Below are positions 18,551-26,486 of a stretch of DNA of 64,000 nucleotides, piece after piece. Under the pieces are notes generated by a model, which was not told the origin of the DNA, did not search any database, and saw nothing but the letters and a program-made list of their open reading frames with translations. Within the stretch, counting starts at the first letter, position 1. Every line of letters starts with the position of its first letter. Origin of the DNA: Corynebacterium confusum (GTDB lineage: Bacteria > Actinomycetota > Actinomycetes > Mycobacteriales > Mycobacteriaceae); the NCBI RefSeq assembly GCF_030408715.1, contig NZ_CP047202.1, forward strand, positions 2,399,907 through 2,463,906, read 5' to 3'. A program made the translations under genes and the position numbers.

Positions 18551-19321
18551 CTTGCGGACCAGGCCCTTCGGGCCGATAGGCCGGGTGCGGCGGCGCAGAT
18601 TGGGCAGCTGCCACGGCGCGGTCATCGCGGCCCAGGCCGCGCCCACCGCGAGGATCTCGGAGACGATGTAGAAAGGCCACGGGCCCAGGTAGTCGATGAT
18701 GGAGCGGCTGCCCGGCGGGTGGTTCAAGAAACCGTAGTTGCCGTCAGTAAAGCGGTTGACCAGCATAGCGGTGGCCATCCAGACCGGGGTGGTGGCCACG
18801 ACGGAGCGGTACCCGGCCCACGTCGGGCGGTAACCCAGGCCGAAGGTGAGCGCCAGGGGAGTGGCCAGCGCAGTGATGTGGAAGAACCAGTAGGTGGCAA
18901 AGCGCAGCCACTTCGGCTCGAAGTAGTAGATCACGTCCGGGGTGATGATCGCCTGCGGGTTGAGGATAATCCCCCAGAAATACGTGAGGTTTAGCGCCCG
19001 CTCGTTTTCCGTGATGAGACCTAGGGCCAGCACCGGCCGCAGGACGTCGCACAGGTGCAGCGGCAGCGACTCCCGAACGTCGAACTGCTTCGGGTCCAGG
19101 GAGATAATCGTCCAGGCGGTGCCGGCGACGAGCATGACCCAGCCGGCCATCTTCCGCAGGAAGGATTCCTTGCTGGTGCCGCGCACGCGCCGCGCGGCCA
19201 CGATGAACACGCCGCAGGCGGCGACCGTGACGGCCAGCATGGTGATATGCGCAGGTCCCCACTGCGGCATCCGGGAATACTCGGTGGGGACTACACGTGC
19301 TTTACGCGGGCGTTTTAACAT
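18533..19321 (-). CDS. YwaF-like TIGR02206 family membrane protein
   Basis: A 262-residue integral membrane protein with about seven hydrophobic segments. The motif LPLHLCDVLRPVLALGL near residue 97 and YYFEPKWLRFATYWFFHITAL near 138-158 are characteristic of the YwaF/TIGR02206 family, whose function is unknown. It ends in a basic tail (RRRTRPIGPKGLVRKLLARK). It converges with nnr (18-bp overlap) and lies 8 bp downstream of the ABC transporter genes on the same strand, so it may share their transcript. Confidence 0.75.
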   Translation of the reverse strand: MLKRPRKARVVPTEYSRMPQWGPAHITMLAVTVAACGVFIVAARRVRGTSKESFLRKMAGWVMLVAGTAWTIISLDPKQFDVRESLPLHLCDVLRPVLALGLITENERALNLTYFWGIILNPQAIITPDVIYYFEPKWLRFATYWFFHITALATPLALTFGLGYRPTWAGYRSVVATTPVWMATAMLVNRFTDGNYGFLNHPPGSRSIIDYLGPWPFYIVSEILAVGAAWAAMTAPWQLPNLRRRTRPIGPKGLVRKLLARK

Positions 19322-19329
19322 GACCCGAA

Positions 19330-20010
19330 CTAGGTTACTATCGTCTCCTTAACCTTTCCGTCATTGACCTCCACTACGGCGTCGCACTCGGCGGCCAGGC
19401 CCCGATCGTGGGTAACCACCACCGTGGCGAGATCGCGCTCGCGGGTAAGCCGAATCAAAAGGTCCATGATCTGCTGGCTGAGCTTGGAGTCCAGGGCACT
19501 GGTCGGCTCATCCGCCAGCAGGACCTCCGGGTCGGCCATCAGGGCGCGGGCGATATTGACGCGCTGGCGCTGGCCGCCGGACAGCTGCTGCATGCGGCGT
19601 CCGCCCAGGCCGCCCAGGCCGACCTGCTCGAGGAGCTCGTCGGCGTGGTGCGAGCGGCGCTTGCGCCCGCTGATGTGATCGACGATCTCGAGCTGCTCGC
19701 GCACCGTCAGGGAGGCAATGAGGTTGGCCTGTTGGAAGATGATGCCGATGTGGTTGCGGCGGGTTTGAGAGCGCAGCTTGTCCGGGGCATCGGTGAGATC
19801 GGTGCCGGCGACGCACACACTCCCGCTATCCGGGACCACCAGGCCGCCGCCCACCGACAGCAGGGTGGACTTGCCGGAGCCGGACTCGCCGACGAGCGCG
19901 GTGGCCTGGCCGGCCGGAACCTGCAGGTCCGCGGCGTCGAGGGCAGTGGTCACGGTGGGACCATCGGGGTAGGTGACGGTGATATTGCGTAGATCAAGTG
20001 GGTAAGTCAT
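19330..20010 (-). CDS. ABC transporter ATP-binding protein (MacB/LolD type)
   Basis: A 226-residue ATPase: Walker A GESGSGKST, Q-loop IIFQQANLIASLTV, signature LSGGQRQRV, Walker B VLLADEPTSALDS and H-loop VVTHDRG. The sequence groups with exporters of the MacB/LolD/BceA class that pair with FtsX-like permeases. The permease gene ends 1 bp upstream. These systems export peptides or lipids or sense antibiotics, and the divergent two-component genes suggest an envelope-stress detoxification module. Confidence 0.92.
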   Translation of the reverse strand: MTYPLDLRNITVTYPDGPTVTTALDAADLQVPAGQATALVGESGSGKSTLLSVGGGLVVPDSGSVCVAGTDLTDAPDKLRSQTRRNHIGIIFQQANLIASLTVREQLEIVDHISGRKRRSHHADELLEQVGLGGLGGRRMQQLSGGQRQRVNIARALMADPEVLLADEPTSALDSKLSQQIMDLLIRLTRERDLATVVVTHDRGLAAECDAVVEVNDGKVKETIVT

Positions 20011-20011
20011 C

Positions 20012-21025
20012 TTAGGCAGCCCCTCCTAGAGCCAGCATCGGATCGGTACGGGAGACCTTGCGGGTAGCCAGCGCCGCCCCCGCCAGGCCGAGCAGCCAGA
20101 TGCCGACGGCGGGCACCAGCACGGTGTTGATGGACAGTTCGAACGGCAGCGCCTGGGCGGCGGCTTCGCCCAGCCCCCAGCCCACGACGGCGCCGAGGAC
20201 CGTGCCCAGCCCCAGGACCACGGCGGCCTGGCCGAGCGCGTCGCGGCGCAGGTAGGAACCGTCGGCGCCGAGCGCGCGAAGGATGGACAGGTCGCGGGTG
20301 CGCTGGATGGTCCACACGGTCAGGAAGGCGACGGTCACCAGCGCGGAGATGGCGTAGAGGAAGCCCTGCATGGTCAGCAGCGAGCCGCGCTCCGACTGGT
20401 AGCTGGCCAACCCGCCGAGTGCGTCCTTCAGGGAGACTGCGCCCGGCGCGTCGGCGTCCTCGGTCAAAAGGACAGTGCCGACGACGTCCTGCGGGGCGTG
20501 CGAGATCTCCCGCCAGGTCTCCGTGGTGGTCCAGGCAACGGGGGAGTGGGAGTAGAACTCGTCCGGGACGGTCCCGGCGACCCGAGCGTCCTCCCCGCCT
20601 ACCTGGATCATCTCCCCGGCGGAGGCGGCGACGTCCTCGGCGGCCGTCTCGGACAGTTGCAGCTGCCCGGATTTCACCGGGGTCTCCGTGCCGGGGACGA
20701 GGCTGCCTTCGGGCAGGCCCATCACTGCGACGGTCCCGGCCTCGTCGCCGGCGGCGATCCGGGTCTGGCTTACTCCTAGGGCGGTGGCGCCGGGGTAGTC
20801 GGCGGCGAAGTCCCGGTCGATCTGGGAGTCGCTGAACGAGGGCTCGTCGCTACTGAAGACCACGCCGGCCGGGTCGAGCGCCTCCAGGGCGGAGGTGTTT
20901 TGCTTGCTGAGGCCGCCGGTAAGTCCACTCAGCATGACGAGCAATAGAGTAATGAGCCCGACGACTGCGGTCATCAGCGCGAACCGGCCGCGGGCATAGG
21001 CGATATCTCGAAGTGCTAAGAACAT
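20012..21025 (-). CDS. FtsX-like ABC transporter permease
   Basis: A 337-residue permease with one N-terminal helix (about 15-40, LMTAVVGLITLLLVMLSGL), a large extracellular domain (about 45-215) and three C-terminal helices with the FtsX-domain order (LYAISALVTVAFLTVWTIQR, ILRALGADGSYL, VLGLGTVLGAVVGWGLG). ATG at 21025 is chosen over an upstream in-frame start because MFLALRDIAYARGRF is the usual N-terminus and the upstream DNA carries the palindromic operators. Partner of the ATPase immediately downstream. Confidence 0.9.
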   Translation of the reverse strand: MFLALRDIAYARGRFALMTAVVGLITLLLVMLSGLTGGLSKQNTSALEALDPAGVVFSSDEPSFSDSQIDRDFAADYPGATALGVSQTRIAAGDEAGTVAVMGLPEGSLVPGTETPVKSGQLQLSETAAEDVAASAGEMIQVGGEDARVAGTVPDEFYSHSPVAWTTTETWREISHAPQDVVGTVLLTEDADAPGAVSLKDALGGLASYQSERGSLLTMQGFLYAISALVTVAFLTVWTIQRTRDLSILRALGADGSYLRRDALGQAAVVLGLGTVLGAVVGWGLGEAAAQALPFELSINTVLVPAVGIWLLGLAGAALATRKVSRTDPMLALGGAA

Positions 21026-21067
21026 ACTTTCATCATGGTTTTCCAAGCTCAGAAAGTAATCGGGGCG

Positions 21068-21111
21068 GCGGTTGATTTGCCAGTCAACCGCCTGGTTGAT
21101 GAAAATCAACC
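21068..21111. promoter_or_regulatory. Paired palindromes between ABC exporter and two-component genes
   Basis: Two adjacent inverted repeats lie in the divergent promoter. GCGGTTGA-N8-TCAACCGC occupies 21068-21091 and GGTTGAT-GAAA-ATCAACC occupies 21094-21111. The half-site GGTTGA therefore occurs four times in alternating orientation within 44 bp. This is the layout expected for cooperative binding of a dimeric NarL/LuxR-type response regulator, here most likely the one encoded at 22423-23028. Confidence 0.65.
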
Positions 21112-21136
21112 TCCCGCCCGACTAGCGTGGATCGCT

Positions 21137-22330
21137 GTGAAGTTTGGTTTCGACTCCGTATTGAGTGGGTTACGCGTGGGCCTGCACGTCATGTTCGCCT
21201 TCCTGCTGGGCTTCGGCGTGCTGCGCGCCGGCGTGGACGGGCGTTTGGACTACCGGGCCGTCCTGCTGGCCGGGGTTTTGGCCGTGGTCTACGTCGCCGG
21301 CACCTGGCAGGAAAAGCGGGGCGTGCCGCTGCGCTGGGTCACCCGGTATGCCTGGTTGGTGCTGGTGACCGTGCTGTGGCTCGGGCTGGTCGTGCACACG
21401 CCGGACTTTTTGTGGCTGGAATTCCCGCTGGCCTTTTTGTACCTGCACCTGCTGCCCACGGTGCCCGGCCTAGTGGCCGTGGCGGGCGCGTGGGCGGTGG
21501 CAGCCTTCGTGCCGGCCTGGCTCCACCCGGCGGATTGGACGGTGGCCGCGGCCATCGGGCCGGCCATCGGCACCCTGTTCGCGGTGGCTATCTACTACTC
21601 CTACCGGGCCTTGGCGCGGGAGGCGGATCACCATCGGAAGGTGGCCGAGCAGCTACGGGCCACGCGCGAGGAGCTCGCCGCCGCGGAACACCAGGCCGGC
21701 CGGCTGGAAGAGCGCGAGCGCCTGTCCCGGGAAATCCACGACACCGTGGCCCAGGGACTGAATTCCATCGTGCTGCTGGCCCGTGCGACCCGCGCGCAGG
21801 CCCCGGACAGCGCCCAGGAGGGCCTGTCCACCATCGAGTCCGTGGCCCGTGAGAACCTGGCCGAGGCCCGGCGCTTCGTCCGCGATCTGACGGCGCCGGA
21901 GTCCGCTCGCCCCCTCCCGGAGGCCGCCGCCGAGGTGCTGGCGCGGATGCGGCGCCGCGGCAAGGCGTTGGGGGAGCCCACCACCTTTGAACTGCACACC
22001 CACGGCCAGGCCGCCGCGCTGCCGGAGCCGGTCTTCTCCGCCGCCCTGCGCTGCGTGCAGGAAGGCCTCAACAACGTGGTCAAGCACGCCCACGCCTCCC
22101 GCGCCGTGGTCACCCTGGGGTTGTTTACCGACGCCGTGACCGTCGACGTCGTCGATGACGGCGACGGTGCGAACGGCCACTTCGGCTATGGGCTGCGTGG
22201 GCTGGCCCGCCGCGTGGAGGACTTAGGAGGTAGCCTGAGCCTAGAATCCACCGGCGCCGCCGGCACCGCCCTGGCGGTCAGCATTCCCCTGACCAGCCAA
22301 CACGCGGCCGAATCCCAGCGCCCCGGCTAG
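21137..22330 (+). CDS. Sensor histidine kinase (HisKA_3, NarL-type)
   Basis: A 397-residue membrane kinase. About five hydrophobic helices occupy residues 1-160, then a coiled coil (about 165-200) precedes the HisKA_3 box REIHDTVAQGLNSIVLLARA with the phosphorylated His. The HATPase domain has ECVQEGLNNVVKHA-like and DDGDGANGHFGYGLRGL motifs. The start is uncertain: GTG at 21137 puts the first helix at the N-terminus and leaves the palindromic operators outside the gene, while the frame is open to 21035. The short extracellular loops suggest sensing within the membrane, as in LiaS/DesK-type kinases. Confidence 0.88.
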   Translation: MKFGFDSVLSGLRVGLHVMFAFLLGFGVLRAGVDGRLDYRAVLLAGVLAVVYVAGTWQEKRGVPLRWVTRYAWLVLVTVLWLGLVVHTPDFLWLEFPLAFLYLHLLPTVPGLVAVAGAWAVAAFVPAWLHPADWTVAAAIGPAIGTLFAVAIYYSYRALAREADHHRKVAEQLRATREELAAAEHQAGRLEERERLSREIHDTVAQGLNSIVLLARATRAQAPDSAQEGLSTIESVARENLAEARRFVRDLTAPESARPLPEAAAEVLARMRRRGKALGEPTTFELHTHGQAAALPEPVFSAALRCVQEGLNNVVKHAHASRAVVTLGLFTDAVTVDVVDDGDGANGHFGYGLRGLARRVEDLGGSLSLESTGAAGTALAVSIPLTSQHAAESQRPG

Positions 22331-22422
22331 GTTTCTGGACCCGGCCCCGGCGCGGCAGAAACGGGCACACAGTAGGAGCGGTCCGGACGCGGACGCACGA
22401 GTAGACGAGGAGGACGAGCACC

Positions 22423-23028
22423 ATGGTGGCAGTGATGCTGATTGATGATCACCCCGTGGTCCGTGCGGGCCTGCGCGCCATTTTGGACAGCTTCGACGAC
22501 ATCGAGGTCGTGACCGAGGGCGCGGACGGCTCCGCGGTCGATGACTTAGACCCGCAGGTCGAGGTCATCGTCTGCGATATCCAGATGCCCGGCATGGACG
22601 GCATCACGGCCACCCAGCGGGTGGTGGAGCGCGGTGGTCCGCCGGTGCTCATCCTAACCACCTATGACACGGAGGCCGATATCGTCGCGGCCCTAGAGGC
22701 CGGCGCCCGCGGCTACCTGCTGAAAGATTCGCCGGAAGAGGAGCTCCACCAGGCGGTGCTGGACACGGCCGCCGGGCGCCGCACGCTGTCCCCGGAGGTC
22801 GCCGGGATGCTCGCCGACCGGCTGGGCCGGGGGCAGCAGGCGCTGTCGGCCCGGGAGATTGAAATCCTGCGCGTGCTGGCCACGGGCGTGTCCAACAAGG
22901 AGCTGGCCAACCAGCTGTTTATCTCCGTGGCGACGGTGAAAACGCACCTGATTCACATCTATCAGAAGCTGGGCGTGGACACCCGCACCGCGGCCATCCA
23001 CCGGGCACAGGAATTGAAGCTCATCTGA
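22423..23028 (+). CDS. NarL/LuxR-family response regulator
   Basis: A 201-residue regulator with a receiver domain (1-120; acidic pocket DDH near 7-9, phospho-acceptor Asp in VIVCDIQMPGMDG, Thr in LTTYDTEADIV and Lys in LLKDSPEEE). The C-terminal LuxR helix-turn-helix is about 138-198 (LSAREIEILRVLATGVSNKELANQL, then VATVKTHLIHIYQKLGV). ATG at 22423 with GAGGAGGACGAG upstream. Lies 92 bp after the kinase; its stop codon overlaps the next start (TGATG). Confidence 0.94.
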   Translation: MVAVMLIDDHPVVRAGLRAILDSFDDIEVVTEGADGSAVDDLDPQVEVIVCDIQMPGMDGITATQRVVERGGPPVLILTTYDTEADIVAALEAGARGYLLKDSPEEELHQAVLDTAAGRRTLSPEVAGMLADRLGRGQQALSAREIEILRVLATGVSNKELANQLFISVATVKTHLIHIYQKLGVDTRTAAIHRAQELKLI

Positions 23029-24038
23029 TGCTGGATTGTCTCGTTATCGGCGGCGGGCAATCCGGGCTCGCCTGCGGCTACTACCTGCGCAAGCGCGGCC
23101 TCGATTTCCGCATCCTCGACGCCGAGCCCGCCCCGGGCGGGGCGTGGCAGCACACCTGGGATTCGCTGCGCCTGTTCAGCCCGGCGACGGCCTCCAACCT
23201 GCCGGGCATGCCGATGCCCGCCTACCCCGGCTACCCGCCAGCCAGCCACGTGGTGGACTACCTGCGTGCCTACGAAAAGCGCTACGACCTGCCGGTTATC
23301 CGGCCGGTCACCGTCACGCGGGTCGACCACCACGCCGATAACCACAGTAAGGACGGCAGGGATCACTTCGTGGTGGCCCTCCGCGGCGGCGATGCCCCGA
23401 CCGTTGCCGCCCGCACCGTCGTGGCCGCGACCGGCACGTGGACCAGCCCGTTTATCCCGTTCTACCCCGGGCACTTCCGCGGCAAGCAGTGGCATTCGGC
23501 GTGGTACCCGGGTTCTTCCCCCTTTGCCGGTGCGCGCGTGGCCGTGGTGGGCGGGGCCAATTCCGGCGCCCAGATCGCCGCGGACCTGCTGGACACTGCG
23601 GCCGAGGTGGAGTGGTTTACGCACCGGCCGCCGCGCTGGATGCCGGACGACATCGACGGCCGGGATCTCTTCCACCGCAGCCGCGCGCGGCTGCTGGCCC
23701 AGAAGGAGGGCCGCCCCGATCCGGGTTCAGAGTCTTCCCTCGGCGATATCGTCATGGTCCCGCCCGTCAAGGAGGCCCGCGATGCCGGGCGCTTGGTCGC
23801 CCAGCCCATCTTCGGGCGGCTGGACGAGCTCGACCACGACCACCTCATCTGGTGCACGGGTTTCCGCCCGGCCCTGGGGCCCATCCGACACCTCGTCGCC
23901 GAGGGCAAGGCCCAGGTGCCCAGCCTTTTCCTGGTGGGTTATGGCAGCTGGACCGGCCCCGGCTCGGCCACCATCACGGGGGTCTCACCGTTCGCTAAGC
24001 AGACCGCCGCCGCGGTCGAGGAGATCGTCCGCGCCTAA
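23028..24038 (+). CDS. FAD-dependent flavin monooxygenase-like oxidoreductase
   Basis: A 336-residue NAD(P)H/FAD enzyme. The FAD Rossmann motif is VIGGGQSGLACGYYLRKRG at the N-terminus and the NAD(P)H motif is VAVVGGANSGAQIAADLL near residue 175. The linker FYPGHFRGKQWHS resembles the FxGxxxHxxx(Y/F) motif of flavin monooxygenases (with Q in the motif), as in the CzcO family. Translation is coupled to the response regulator gene (TGATG). Its stop overlaps the convergent VanZ-like gene by 4 bp. Substrate unknown; detoxification of the compound sensed by the two-component system is an inference from coupling. Confidence 0.88.
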   Translation: MLDCLVIGGGQSGLACGYYLRKRGLDFRILDAEPAPGGAWQHTWDSLRLFSPATASNLPGMPMPAYPGYPPASHVVDYLRAYEKRYDLPVIRPVTVTRVDHHADNHSKDGRDHFVVALRGGDAPTVAARTVVAATGTWTSPFIPFYPGHFRGKQWHSAWYPGSSPFAGARVAVVGGANSGAQIAADLLDTAAEVEWFTHRPPRWMPDDIDGRDLFHRSRARLLAQKEGRPDPGSESSLGDIVMVPPVKEARDAGRLVAQPIFGRLDELDHDHLIWCTGFRPALGPIRHLVAEGKAQVPSLFLVGYGSWTGPGSATITGVSPFAKQTAAAVEEIVRA

Positions 24039-24595
24039 CCGCGCAGGAAGGTAAAGCCCAGGGCGGCGAGCATCATCGCGGCGACGATGGCGGCTATCAG
24101 CGTCAGGCGCCGCAGGAGGCGGGTGCGGGCCGCGTGGTCGCAGCGGGCGAACCAAATGCCGCCGAGCGCCGCGCCGATGGTGTTGAACAGCAGATCGTCG
24201 ACGTCGCTGTAGCCGAGGGCGAAGATGTACTGGATGACCTCGATGCTCAGGCTGGTGGCCAGGCCCAGCAGCACCGCGCGGCCGGTGCCGCGGGTCAGGG
24301 CGTAGAAGGCGGCGCCCACCGGCACGAACAACAAGATATTGCCGAAGGTATTGGTGTACGGCCCGTACCAGATGGGCGGGGTCTCCCAGCCGTCTAGGAA
24401 CTGCAGGTCCAGGCTGCGGATCGCGTGCGCCGAGCCGTTAATAAGGCCAGGGATTTCGATCCACGGCTTGGCCAGGGTCACCAACCCCACCATCGCGAGG
24501 ATGACGGCGAAACTGAGGGCCATCCGCCCGCGCCCAGCACGACGCGGCTGAGCGGCGGTGGGCTCGGCGACGGCGAGGCGGTAGTTGGCTGACAT
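24035..24595 (-). CDS. VanZ family membrane protein
   Basis: A 186-residue protein with a basic N-terminal region (RRAGRGRM), one helix at about 28-46, then three to four more. The VanZ signature is present as NTFGNILLFVPVGAAFYAL and SIEVIQYIFALGYSDVDDLLFNTIGAALGG. ATG at 24595 (MSANYRLAV) is chosen over further upstream in-frame starts, which would run into the neighbouring divergent gene. Second VanZ-like gene of the window, only moderately similar to the first. Confidence 0.8.
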   Translation of the reverse strand: MSANYRLAVAEPTAAQPRRAGRGRMALSFAVILAMVGLVTLAKPWIEIPGLINGSAHAIRSLDLQFLDGWETPPIWYGPYTNTFGNILLFVPVGAAFYALTRGTGRAVLLGLATSLSIEVIQYIFALGYSDVDDLLFNTIGAALGGIWFARCDHAARTRLLRRLTLIAAIVAAMMLAALGFTFLRG

Positions 24596-24719
24596 GTCCT
24601 CTACCGTAGCCTTCCGCCCTGCTAATCGGGAGGGGAGACACTGGTAGGAACCTGAGTCTTGCCCGAGGGTGTCGGTTATAACATTGCTGGTTAGCCGTGG
24701 GGCGCATAACATTGCGGAC

Positions 24720-25700
24720 ATGACTATTTGGGTAACTCGCAACGATGACGGCTCCGTCCAACACTCGCAGGAGTCCGAGCAGGACTCGGTCAACACCGAG
24801 GGTGACGTCGTAGTCGCAGTCAGCCACTCTTCCCTGAACTACAAGGACGCCATGGCCCTTAACGGGGACAAGGGCGTGATGCGCACCAACCCGCTGGTTC
24901 CCGGCATCGACGTGGTCGGCACCGTGGAAGAGTCGGACTCGGAGCGCTTCAACCCGGGCGACCAGGTCGTCTGCAACGGCGACGGCCTGGGCGAGTTCCG
25001 CCACGGCGGCTACACCGACCGCCAGCGCGTGCGCGCCGAGGCGACCGTCGCCGTCCCGGAGGCCTTCAGCCTAGCCCAGGCCGCGGCCATCGGCACCGCC
25101 GGCTACACGGCCGCGCTCTGCGTGAACTCCCTGCTGGACCACGGTCTTTCTCCGGAGGATTCGCCGCGGATCCTGGTCACGGGTGCTACCGGCGGCGTGG
25201 GCTCTATTGCGGTCGTGCTGCTCAAGCAGCTGGGCTTTTCCGTCACGGCCCTGACCGGCCGCGTGGCAGAACACGGCGACTATCTGCGCAGCCTCGGCGC
25301 AGACGAGGTGCTGGACCGCGCGGAGTTCGCGGAAGCCGGCAAGCCGCTGCAGAAGGCCCGCTTTGCCGGCGCGGTGGATACCGCCGGCTCCCACGTGCTG
25401 GCCAACGTCTTGGCCCAGGTGACCTGGGGCGGCGTGGTCGCCTCAACGGGCATGGCCGCCAGCCCCAAGCTGGAGACCACCGTGCTGCCGTTCATCCTGC
25501 GCAACGTCATCCTGGCCGGCGTGAACTCCGTCGACGCCCCGCTGGACTACCGCCAGCGCGCCTGGGACCTGCTGGCGGACAAGCTGCCGGCGAAGGTGCT
25601 CGACAGCCTGACGACGACCATCGGCATCGATAAGGTCGCCGACGCGGGCGCGGCCCTGCTGGCCGGTACCCGCCACGGCCGCACGGTCGTGGAGCTCTAA
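24720..25700 (+). CDS. YhdH/AcuI-type zinc-independent alcohol dehydrogenase
   Basis: A 326-residue medium-chain dehydrogenase/reductase of the acrylyl-CoA reductase (AcuI/YhdH/YhfP) branch, NADPH-dependent. Family features are LNYKDAMALNGDKGVMRTNP, PGIDVVGTVEES, GTAGYTAALCVNSLL, the cofactor loop VTGATGGVGSIAVVLLKQLG and FILRNVILAGVNSVDAP. No zinc-ligand cysteines are present. ATG at 24720 (MTIWVTRND) is preferred over an in-frame start 17 codons upstream. The next gene overlaps its stop codon. Confidence 0.9.
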   Translation: MTIWVTRNDDGSVQHSQESEQDSVNTEGDVVVAVSHSSLNYKDAMALNGDKGVMRTNPLVPGIDVVGTVEESDSERFNPGDQVVCNGDGLGEFRHGGYTDRQRVRAEATVAVPEAFSLAQAAAIGTAGYTAALCVNSLLDHGLSPEDSPRILVTGATGGVGSIAVVLLKQLGFSVTALTGRVAEHGDYLRSLGADEVLDRAEFAEAGKPLQKARFAGAVDTAGSHVLANVLAQVTWGGVVASTGMAASPKLETTVLPFILRNVILAGVNSVDAPLDYRQRAWDLLADKLPAKVLDSLTTTIGIDKVADAGAALLAGTRHGRTVVEL

Positions 25701-26455
25701 TGGGCGAGGAGGCCATGGCCCAGGTCTATGCCGCCCTGGGCTTCGAATTCGGTGATTTCGACGAGCTGCTGGAGCTCATCCAGGAGGCCCCGGGGCAGCG
25801 GACCATCCCGGTAGACGGCTTCGACGCCGCCATGACCTACCAGGATCCCTCCGGCGCGCGCATGACCGCGCTGCAGTACGAAGGCGAGTGGGCCACCCTG
25901 CCGGGCTTCCGCTCCGACAACACGGTCGACGCGTCCACCTACCGTGTCAGCCCCTACCTGTCGCTGGTGGAGCTGCGCCGCGCCGGCGGCGGGGAAGTCT
26001 TCAACCAGTTCGCCGCCGCCTCGGACGAGGCTTTCTCCCTGCCCGCCGGCAACCCCGCGGGCGGGCGTAAGCTGCGCGCCACCGAGCTGCGCATGGCCGC
26101 GGCCGGCACCGACTACACGTTGTACGACTCGGTGGAAAGCTGGCGCGAGTCGAAGGACGCCTACGATGCCGCCGAGCCGTCCATGCTCTATTCGCCGTCG
26201 ACCGAGCGTTTCTACCGCGATTTCCACCCAGGCAACGTCAACCCCTTCGCCCGCCTCGGCGGGGTCATCCGCAGCGCGCAGAAGCGCACCAACCAGCTGA
26301 CCGGCAACGATTTCGTGGTCGCTGCCCTAGCCACCCCGGCGGGCAACCTCCCGCTGCTGCTGACCGGGAAAGTTCCGGAAGAAGACCAGGTTTTCTTCGG
26401 CGCGGCCTGCATGTTGGCTTCCGCCGGTTTCTGGGAGACCGCCCTGGCTCGCTAA
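25700..26455 (+). CDS. Hypothetical protein, coupled to the AcuI-like gene
   Basis: A 251-residue soluble protein that I do not recognise. It has an acidic N-terminus (MGEEAMAQVYAALGFEFGDF), no membrane helix and no signal peptide. A glycine/alanine-rich C-terminal stretch with predicted beta strands reads FVVAALATPAGNLPLLLTGKVPEED. The start overlaps the upstream stop (TAATG), so the two proteins are translationally coupled and may act together. Codon usage and GC content are like the neighbours. Confidence 0.75.
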   Translation: MGEEAMAQVYAALGFEFGDFDELLELIQEAPGQRTIPVDGFDAAMTYQDPSGARMTALQYEGEWATLPGFRSDNTVDASTYRVSPYLSLVELRRAGGGEVFNQFAAASDEAFSLPAGNPAGGRKLRATELRMAAAGTDYTLYDSVESWRESKDAYDAAEPSMLYSPSTERFYRDFHPGNVNPFARLGGVIRSAQKRTNQLTGNDFVVAALATPAGNLPLLLTGKVPEEDQVFFGAACMLASAGFWETALAR

Positions 26456-26486
26456 TCCCGCAGTCAAGCACCGCGCATCCGGCGTT

